From contig CP054182.1 of the NCBI GenBank assembly GCA_015709675.1, positions 2,149,448-2,213,447 on the forward strand: 64,000 bases of DNA, written 5' to 3'. Positions 58,381-64,000 of the stretch are shown piece by piece. Origin of the DNA: Ignavibacteriales bacterium (lineage in GTDB: Bacteria; Bacteroidota; Ignavibacteria; Ignavibacteriales; Ignavibacteriaceae). The notes beneath the pieces are model-generated. The model searched no databases and was not told the DNA's origin. It saw nothing but the letters and a program-made list of their open reading frames with translations. Made by a program: the position numbers and the translations under genes. Within the stretch, counting starts at the first letter, position 1. Each line of letters opens with the position of its first letter.

Positions 58381-58712
58381 TTTGGGGATCATTTTATTTT
58401 GTGGTTTAAACAGCACCTTTGGAGAATATTCCTAAATTGAGGTAAAAGCAAATGTGATATTTCTCACAACTACAAAAATCTCTATAAATATTTCTTGCTC
58501 AATAAAAAACCAGTTTCTAAATTTTGACTGAATCTTTGTTTAATGGGGGAGAGTCCTCAATTAAACCCCTGATATAACAATACTTTATTTAAGATCAAGT
58601 GATATTTCACCCGGCTTGCTAATTGATTTTTTAATGACATTTAATCGCATTGAATTTGTAGGATAGAAAATTATCCAATTTAATAACCTTCATTTATTGA
58701 AAGGGTACTGCA
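58381..58712. other. AT-rich intergenic region before the Rhs array
   Basis: No supported gene. The region is AT-rich and presumably holds the promoter of the Rhs array. Its end has a good ribosome site (GAAAGGG, 58699-58705) placed before the ATG at 58713, which is out of frame with the downstream Rhs coding sequence. Confidence 0.5.
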
Positions 58713-58776
58713 ATGGCGGGCATAATTAATCCGGGAACAATCAGCAAATTACAACACTGCCAAATCCTGCTCCGGT

Positions 58777-60990
58777 GTGACCATAGAAGCATTTGAAGAC
58801 AGAAGCTGGAACACCTATATGCTGACCATCAACATGTACGATACCCAGAGCAGAACGGGCGTATTTGGTGCACTCCCTTCTGAATATGATAATCTTGCAG
58901 CAGAATACCGGAACTATAAGGGCCTGCTTGCTGCAACTGCATTCAAAGACAAAGCCGGTGACCCGTGGAATTACAAAGTTTATATTTACGATGCACTGGG
59001 CAGGGTGTTGTTTTTTGATGTAAAGTATGGTAATTTACCTTGGAAGCGTATAAAAAACGAGTATGACGCAGCTAATAATATGGTAAAACAGAGTTTTTAT
59101 TATAACAAGAGTACCAGCCACAACCAGAATTTTTACCGCTGGTTTGATTATGACGATGAAGGTCGGCTCTCAGAGGTGCGCAGCAGTATGAACGATGCAA
59201 AAAGCACTGCACGGCTTGATAAGAGGTATCTTTACAACAATGCAGATCAGATTGATACCAGCCGGTTCACCGGACTGACCAGCCCGCTCTGGCAAAAGTA
59301 TGGCTATGACTTTCGCGGCAGAATTAACTCACAGGCGGGCACCGGCAAAATGGAAATGGGGTTAAAGTATCATCATAATTCTAATATATCAGAGACTTAT
59401 TTTTCTTATGACGGCACAACCGGGCTGCCGCAGAATGAAATTGAGTATGTTTATGACGGCTTAAACAGGTTAACCTTAGCCACTGAAAAAAGAGAACAGG
59501 CATTTTCTGAGGAATACAGTTACGACCCGGACGGCAATATACTCACAAAGATACGAAGCAACCCTGGCAACGGAACTTTTAAGGAAATGTATTATAATTA
59601 TGAGTCCGGAACAAACCGGCTTGACTGGCTGGCAATAGCTGATGATAATATGGGGTATTATGAGGCGAACTACTCAACCGACAGCCGGGGCAACATAACC
59701 ACAGACGAATACCGATCAAGTTCTAACTTTATATATGACCACAGGAACCTGCCCTTGCAGTTCAGCGCAAACGGAACAACGGTCAAGTATTCATACGATG
59801 ACAACGGCAACCGTATATATAAAGAATCTGGTTTAACTAAGGAGTTTTACCTTCGCGACCATACTGGTCAGGAACTTGCCGTGTCCAAAGTAAGCGGCAA
59901 TGCTGATACGCTCATGTTTTATAACATTTACGGACTTGGCTTAGAAGGCAGGGCAGAGCAAACCTATACCTGGAACTATGAAACCGAACCACCGCAAATT
60001 GAACGGAGTGATGAACCATATTACTACATCAAAGACCATCTGGGTACCATACGAGTTACTTTGAATAAGCAGGGTACGGTGGTGTTTGCCGCAGATTACT
60101 GGCCGTACGGAGAAAAAATGGCAGAATACAACTCAGGGAGCGGAACTGTACAGAGGTATATATTTACCGAAAAGGAACGCGATACCGAAACTGGCTACGA
60201 TTATTTTGGAGCTCGGTACTACGATAGTGATTTAGGTCGTTGGCTGAGTGTTGATCCATTGATGGATACATACCCCGGCTGGAGCCCGTATAATTATGTG
60301 ATGAATAATCCTTTGAGGTTGGTTGATCCGGATGGTAGGGAAATCAGGATTTACACAGATGAAAAGGACAAAGAGGGAAATAATCTATACATTACGTATG
60401 CTGCAGGAATGCAATATGAAGGTGATAACCCATTTGTTGCAGCAGTTATATCAGCATTAAATAATATGAACTCGGTTGAAATCGGGTCTATAGTTTTGAA
60501 CTCACTAATTAGATCGTCTAACAATTTCAATTTTAAAAAATTATCCTCAGGCAAAAGCGGTACTTTACAGTTTAAGCAGAATGCGAGTGGAGGAGGTGAT
60601 ATATTGGCCGCTGATATTCTAGGTGGTTCTGGCTCTACGAATCTTAATAGTGTTGCGCATGAGTTATTCCACGGCTATCAACATGAGAATGTTGGGTTAT
60701 ATGGTGCAAATTCAGAGGTGGAATCATTTTTATTTGCTAAGGGGGTTGTGTCAACATTTTATAGCATTATTTGGAATTTTTCAGGTAACGACACAGAATC
60801 AGGTCAATTGTATGCTTTTTCGATGAATAGTCTTCTATTTAGTGAGTCATTTGATAAGATGCTCTTTGATCAGGCTGTGAATGCCTTTCCGACCGGAAAT
60901 CCTTTTAATGGCATTTATAAAAAGTCAAAAATCTATAAAAACTTTAATCCAATAATATCTCGATTCTTTCCATTGTTAAGGGATAGGTAG
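58777..60990 (+). CDS. Rhs/YD-repeat polymorphic toxin with HExxH C-terminal domain
   Basis: This frame of 737 codons from GTG 58777 holds many YD repeats (YDALGRVLFFD, YDFRGRINSQAG, YDDNGNRIYKE) and the Rhs core end (YYYIKDHLGTIRVTLNKQGT; DTETGYDYFGARYYDSDLGR; VDPLMDTYPGWSPYNYVMNN; LVDPDG). After DPDG (base 60335) the C-terminal ~220 residues change character and contain HELFHGYQHE with HExxH at 628-632, a zincin-type metallopeptidase motif, so a peptidase toxin is likely. The N-terminus is abrupt: ATG 58713 with strong GAAAGGG is in another frame, and one indel near 58750 would join them. It is followed by a small candidate immunity gene and two further Rhs core copies. Confidence 0.88.
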   Translation: MTIEAFEDRSWNTYMLTINMYDTQSRTGVFGALPSEYDNLAAEYRNYKGLLAATAFKDKAGDPWNYKVYIYDALGRVLFFDVKYGNLPWKRIKNEYDAANNMVKQSFYYNKSTSHNQNFYRWFDYDDEGRLSEVRSSMNDAKSTARLDKRYLYNNADQIDTSRFTGLTSPLWQKYGYDFRGRINSQAGTGKMEMGLKYHHNSNISETYFSYDGTTGLPQNEIEYVYDGLNRLTLATEKREQAFSEEYSYDPDGNILTKIRSNPGNGTFKEMYYNYESGTNRLDWLAIADDNMGYYEANYSTDSRGNITTDEYRSSSNFIYDHRNLPLQFSANGTTVKYSYDDNGNRIYKESGLTKEFYLRDHTGQELAVSKVSGNADTLMFYNIYGLGLEGRAEQTYTWNYETEPPQIERSDEPYYYIKDHLGTIRVTLNKQGTVVFAADYWPYGEKMAEYNSGSGTVQRYIFTEKERDTETGYDYFGARYYDSDLGRWLSVDPLMDTYPGWSPYNYVMNNPLRLVDPDGREIRIYTDEKDKEGNNLYITYAAGMQYEGDNPFVAAVISALNNMNSVEIGSIVLNSLIRSSNNFNFKKLSSGKSGTLQFKQNASGGGDILAADILGGSGSTNLNSVAHELFHGYQHENVGLYGANSEVESFLFAKGVVSTFYSIIWNFSGNDTESGQLYAFSMNSLLFSESFDKMLFDQAVNAFPTGNPFNGIYKKSKIYKNFNPIISRFFPLLRDR
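59890..60335 (+). repeat. Rhs core 3'-end repeat, copy 1
   Basis: About 445 bp from GTAAGCGGCAATGCTGATACG to the DPDG codons recurs nearly unchanged at 61553-61999 and 63459-63902. It codes for the conserved Rhs core end within the long Rhs gene. Homology to copy 2 starts slightly earlier, at GTCAGGAAC. Confidence 0.9.
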
Positions 60991-60995
60991 TTTAG

Positions 60996-61472
60996 ATGAG
61001 GTATTTAAATTTTACGATAATATTTGTCATCAGGTCATTATTAATTTTTCCCCAAGATTCAATAATATATTTAAATGATGAAAGCAGATATCCTTTTGAT
61101 AATCTATCATATTCAGATATTGAAATTGAATTTCCACAAAATAGTCTTCCAAAAAATTCGAGAGGTATAGCAATAGCACCTGTTTGGGTAGATGAAACTG
61201 GTAATATTGTAAAATATTTTGTTAAGCAAATAAGGTTAAAAGATTCCACAGGTGAAAATGCTTTAATGTACTTTGATAAATCCAATGAAATTAGCAAAAT
61301 ATCATTAAATGAGAACAGATTTGCTGTTGAAAATTACCCTCTGTACATACAATTAGTCATAACAGGAGTTTACAGAAGGATAGAAACATTAAAGTTTAAG
61401 TCAGTAATAAGTTCCGAAAATAAAATAATTTACGAATTTGCAATCATTTTTAGGATTAGAGTGCAGAGGTAG
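60996..61472 (+). CDS. Candidate immunity protein for the first Rhs toxin
   Basis: This 158-aa protein has a likely signal peptide (YLNFTIIFVIRSLLIFPQ), then a beta-rich domain (IYLNDESRYPFDNLSYSDIE; RGIAIAPVWVDETGNIVKYF). It begins 5 bp after the toxin stop, is AT-rich compared with the Rhs core, and has no recognised family. Position directly behind the variable toxin tip is the usual place for the cognate immunity gene in polymorphic toxin systems. An exported immunity protein would fit a toxin acting in the periplasm, but this is inferred from location only. Confidence 0.65.
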   Translation: MRYLNFTIIFVIRSLLIFPQDSIIYLNDESRYPFDNLSYSDIEIEFPQNSLPKNSRGIAIAPVWVDETGNIVKYFVKQIRLKDSTGENALMYFDKSNEISKISLNENRFAVENYPLYIQLVITGVYRRIETLKFKSVISSENKIIYEFAIIFRIRVQR

Positions 61473-61489
61473 AACTCTCAATTACATTA

Positions 61490-62560
61490 ATGTATTTTAA
61501 TCTCACAAGTCAGGAACGATCCGTGTTTAGCCTTGCCATCCCTACGGGACAAGTAAGCGGCAGTGCTGATACGCTGATGTTTTATAACATTTACGGACTT
61601 GGCTTAGAAGGGAGGGCAGAGCAAACATGGAACTGGAACTATGAAACCGAACCACCGCAGATTGAACGGAGTGATGAGCCGTATTATTATATTAAAGACC
61701 ATCTAGGCACCATAAGAGTGACCATAAATAAACAAGGCACCGTTGTTTATGCAGCAGACTACTGGCCTTACGGCGAAAAAATGGCAGAATACAACTCAGG
61801 AACCGGAACAGTACAGAGGTATATATTTACCGAAAAGGAACGCGATACCGAAACCGGCTACGATTATTTTGGAGCGCGGTTTTATGACAGTGACCTGGGC
61901 AGATGGATGACGGTTGACCCGCTGGCAGATAAGTACCCCGGCTGGAGCCCGTATAATTATGTAATGGGGAACCCGTTGAATAGCTTTGATCCTGATGGTA
62001 AAGAAGTACGACTGAATAACAGAAAGGATGCTGAAAGATTAGCGAAAGAAATAAACACAGTACTTGGAGGAGAACACGTCTTTGTTGTAGAAATTATAAT
62101 CAATGATGGGGATAATAATCAGCACTATTTTAGGATTGATGCAAATGAAAGCAGTTTAGATTGGGGAAAAGACGTATACTTATCCGCAGCCTATGATGTT
62201 TTTGCTTCGAGAGAGCATATTTTCAGTGTTGAGTTTTCCAATTCAGCAGATGCCAAAGGAGGCGGGTATTTCAAAGCTATTGGGGAGTTAATGGTTGGTG
62301 TAGATAATAAAAATGATAATCTAAATCATCATGATGTTGTACTCTCTAAAAGCAATAATAAATATAAAAATGGAACACTAGATGTTATATTTATGCATGA
62401 AGCAGTTGGACACGGACATCCAGTGACAGGGATAGAGTATAATGGAAATGCATCTGAAGTAAGTGAATATTTTGGGTTCAACAAATCTATGTTTCATAAA
62501 GGATATATAAATAAAACTGGTTGGAAAGCAAGCCAATTAAATCTATGGAGAAGGAAGTAA
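61490..62560 (+). CDS. Truncated Rhs core with second toxin-like C-terminal domain
   Basis: This 356-aa frame lacks the YD-repeat body. After ~22 unrelated residues it carries the Rhs core end (VSGSADTLMFYNIYGLGLEG ... WSPYNYVMGNPLNSFDPDG), nearly identical to the first Rhs gene, then a different C-terminal domain from ~170. That domain contains FMHEAVGHGHPVTG with His303-Glu304, similar to but not exactly a canonical HExxH zinc motif, and a further Glu (ASEVSEY). It may be a stored toxin tip that becomes active only after recombination with the long gene, or be expressed alone. No signal peptide is present. The ATG at 61490 has no clear ribosome site, supporting a silent cassette. Confidence 0.8.
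   Translation: MYFNLTSQERSVFSLAIPTGQVSGSADTLMFYNIYGLGLEGRAEQTWNWNYETEPPQIERSDEPYYYIKDHLGTIRVTINKQGTVVYAADYWPYGEKMAEYNSGTGTVQRYIFTEKERDTETGYDYFGARFYDSDLGRWMTVDPLADKYPGWSPYNYVMGNPLNSFDPDGKEVRLNNRKDAERLAKEINTVLGGEHVFVVEIIINDGDNNQHYFRIDANESSLDWGKDVYLSAAYDVFASREHIFSVEFSNSADAKGGGYFKAIGELMVGVDNKNDNLNHHDVVLSKSNNKYKNGTLDVIFMHEAVGHGHPVTGIEYNGNASEVSEYFGFNKSMFHKGYINKTGWKASQLNLWRRK
61553..61999 (+). repeat. Rhs core 3'-end repeat, copy 2
   Basis: Second copy of the ~445-bp core end. Relative to copy 1, the homologous upstream bases carry an extra ~21 nt containing CCATCCCTACGGGAC, a palindromic TCCC-TAC-GGGA motif like dispersed intergenic repeats. Confidence 0.88.
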
Positions 62561-62561
62561 A

Positions 62562-63293
62562 ATGAAGATGAAAATTAAATATTATCTCCTATCCTCAGTA
62601 ATAATTCTTATTATAGTTTTGAATTTTATGTATTATAGAGTGAGTACTACTGGTAATATTCTTTACATGATGGATGGATTTTCATTAACCGTTGGGACAT
62701 GCAATGGCCTTGGTATTGATGGAATGTATATAAAAGACTACGCCATTTTTGGATTTTCTCCCTCAATAATATTTATTTTAGTCACAACAATATTTTTACA
62801 GAATACTAAAGTCGAGCATGAAAAAAATAAATCAATGTTTGAGAGGATTCGAGTGAGTTCAATCCTTGAAATTTCTCTTACTATTTTAGTTCTTACAATA
62901 CTTTGTAGTCCACATTTTGTACGTATCAACTATTTTGAAAATCCTTATTTCTTTATTGTTATTGGAGTATTCTTCGGTTTTGTAATGATTAATATATTCA
63001 AAATTAAGGAATTTTTCTTAGGTGATTGTAATCAAATTAAAGAACTTGGATTCATGTGTTTTTTAATAGGTTGTTCTTTAGCTATTGAAACTTCAAACTA
63101 TTTTGATTTTTACCACAATGAGGGAACCAACATACACCGTGATCTTAATGGAGCAGTAATAGTGCCATATAATTTACTTTTTCATATAAATTTGCCCGGT
63201 TATTACCTATGGCGCGGACTTTTATATTATAATATCATTGCTTTAGTCCTCCGGATAATTATGCTAAAAAAAAGTAAAAAAATTAAAAAATGA
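62562..63293 (+). CDS. Polytopic membrane protein, candidate immunity for second toxin
   Basis: This 243-aa protein has about six hydrophobic helices (YYLLSSVIILIIVLNFMYY; IIFILVTTIFL; ISLTILVLTILCS; YFFIVIGVFFGFVMINIF; FMCFLIGCSLAIE; LLYYNIIALVLRIIML) and a very basic tail (KKSKKIKK). It starts 1 bp after the second toxin cassette, is AT-rich, and has no recognised family. Its position again matches an immunity gene; multi-pass immunity proteins are known for membrane- or periplasm-acting toxins. The next ~185 bp to the third core copy hold no supported gene. Confidence 0.65.
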   Translation: MKMKIKYYLLSSVIILIIVLNFMYYRVSTTGNILYMMDGFSLTVGTCNGLGIDGMYIKDYAIFGFSPSIIFILVTTIFLQNTKVEHEKNKSMFERIRVSSILEISLTILVLTILCSPHFVRINYFENPYFFIVIGVFFGFVMINIFKIKEFFLGDCNQIKELGFMCFLIGCSLAIETSNYFDFYHNEGTNIHRDLNGAVIVPYNLLFHINLPGYYLWRGLLYYNIIALVLRIIMLKKSKKIKK

Positions 63294-63458
63294 ATTATAA
63301 ATACTATAATCCCGTGTATGGTCAGTATATTTTTAGTATAAGCTAAGGCGGATCAGTGCTTGAAGTATATGTTGCTATTATGGAACAGCAGAGTTAGTAG
63401 AAATGAGTGAGGTTAGTTCCATCTTAGACGGAGTAAGTTGGATTTCAATATTCAGAGT

Positions 63459-63902
63459 TAACGGCAGTACTGATATCTGATGTTTTTTCATATTTCCGGT
63501 CTTGGCTTGGAAGGCAGGGCAGAGCAAACCTATACCTGGAACTATGAAACCGAACCACCGCAGATTGAGCGGAGTGATGATCCGTATTACTACATCAAAG
63601 ACCATCTGGGCACAATAAGAGTGACTATCAATAAGCAAGGCACAATTCTATTTGCCGCAGACTACTGGCCTTATGGTGAGAAAATGGCTGAATACAACTT
63701 AGTAACCGGAACCGTACAAAGGTATATATTTACCGAAAAGGAACGCGATACCGAAACCGGCTACGACTATTTTGGTGCGCGGTTTTATGACTCCGACCTA
63801 GGCAGGTGGATGACTGTTGACCCGCTGATGGATAAATACCCCGGCTGGAGCCCGTATAATTATGTGATGAATAATCCGCTTGTGCTGGTTGACCCGGATG
63901 GG
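63459..63902 (+). repeat. Rhs core 3'-end repeat, copy 3
   Basis: Third copy of the ~445-bp core end, ending at the DPDG codons. Its first ~25 bp are more diverged and contain a 1-nt deletion (GATATCTGATG where copies 1 and 2 have GATACGCTxATG) that breaks the upstream frame. Confidence 0.88.
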
Positions 63903-64000
63903 ATGAGGGTGAACGATGGCGGTGGAGATGAAGATAATAGAGATAAAGAGAAAAATAAAACGAATATATTGCAGGCTTTGTCAGATGCTTGGTATGAACT
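63480..64000 (+). CDS. Third truncated Rhs core cassette, runs off window
   Basis: From an ATG at 63480 the frame stays open to the window end (173 codons so far). It encodes the same Rhs core end (YYYIKDHLGTIRVTINKQGT ... VDPLMDKYPGWSPYNYVMNN, VDPDG). After DPDG the tail diverges (MRVNDGGGDEDNRDKEKNKT ...), a third distinct C-terminal domain whose type cannot be judged from the ~33 residues visible. A 1-nt deletion just upstream removes the frame continuity seen in the other copies, supporting a silent or displaced cassette. The 185 bp before it (63294-63479) contain no gene. Confidence 0.75.
   Translation, partial: MFFHISGLGLEGRAEQTYTWNYETEPPQIERSDDPYYYIKDHLGTIRVTINKQGTILFAADYWPYGEKMAEYNLVTGTVQRYIFTEKERDTETGYDYFGARFYDSDLGRWMTVDPLMDKYPGWSPYNYVMNNPLVLVDPDGMRVNDGGGDEDNRDKEKNKTNILQALSDAWYE

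Overview
The window looks like a chromosomal segment of a Bacteroidota/Ignavibacteriota-type bacterium. Seven large secreted proteins end in the type IX secretion (T9SS) C-terminal sorting domain (NYPNPFNPxTTIxF, then a GxYxxxLxxG-like tail ending in K), and the T9SS outer-membrane translocon protein SprA is encoded at 51278-58288. GC content is moderate, translation starts are often TTG or GTG, and Shine-Dalgarno sites are patchy. No taxon was assigned by search; this rests on family recognition alone.

Layout. (1) 1-3464: three tandem paralogous secreted proteins with phage-tail-like NVGIG repeats and a shared C-terminal domain. (2) 3524-15243: two giant T9SS-exported surface proteins (2140 and 1748 aa) sharing a repeated ~110-residue module, followed by a 49-aa membrane peptide. 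(3) 15683-18548, minus strand: an NtrC-type sigma-54 response regulator and its membrane histidine kinase. (4) 18859-29378, plus: Asp/Glu racemase family protein, T9SS-exported N-formylglutamate amidohydrolase-like protein, lipoprotein with propeller-like halves and an IPT/TIG domain, outer-membrane porin, and two paralogous T9SS proteins, closed by a hairpin terminator. (5) 29486-37174, plus: a poly-gamma-glutamate-type locus, namely TRAP-like large permease, 48-aa membrane peptide, M14 AstE/aspartoacylase-like hydrolase, DUF6305-like exported protein, gamma-glutamyltransferase, PgsB/CapB, PgsC/CapC and PgsW. No PgsA/CapA is present. (6) 37175-39512: a decayed region with an IS1380-like transposase remnant, a GC-rich short repeat cluster, a small antitoxin-like ORF and tRNA-Ala(GGC). 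(7) 39614-46231, minus: two T9SS propeller proteins and a SulP-STAS-cyclic-nucleotide-binding transporter. (8) 46508-51212, plus: MATE transporter with a structured leader, alanine dehydrogenase, CoA-transferase and a PPP-type phosphatase. (9) 51278-58288: SprA. (10) 58713-64000: an Rhs polymorphic-toxin array with one long Rhs gene and two truncated core copies. Each carries a different C-terminal tail; the first two are followed by small AT-rich candidate immunity genes, and the third runs off the window.

How the parts fit. SprA would export the sorting-domain proteins encoded around it. The racemase, formylglutamate-type hydrolase, gamma-glutamyltransferase, M14 hydrolase and PgsBCW suggest a glutamate-polymer theme over 18.8-37.2 kb (inference). 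The Rhs array has the architecture expected for toxin-tip exchange. The two most promising systems are the CapA-less poly-gamma-glutamate locus and the Rhs cassette array.
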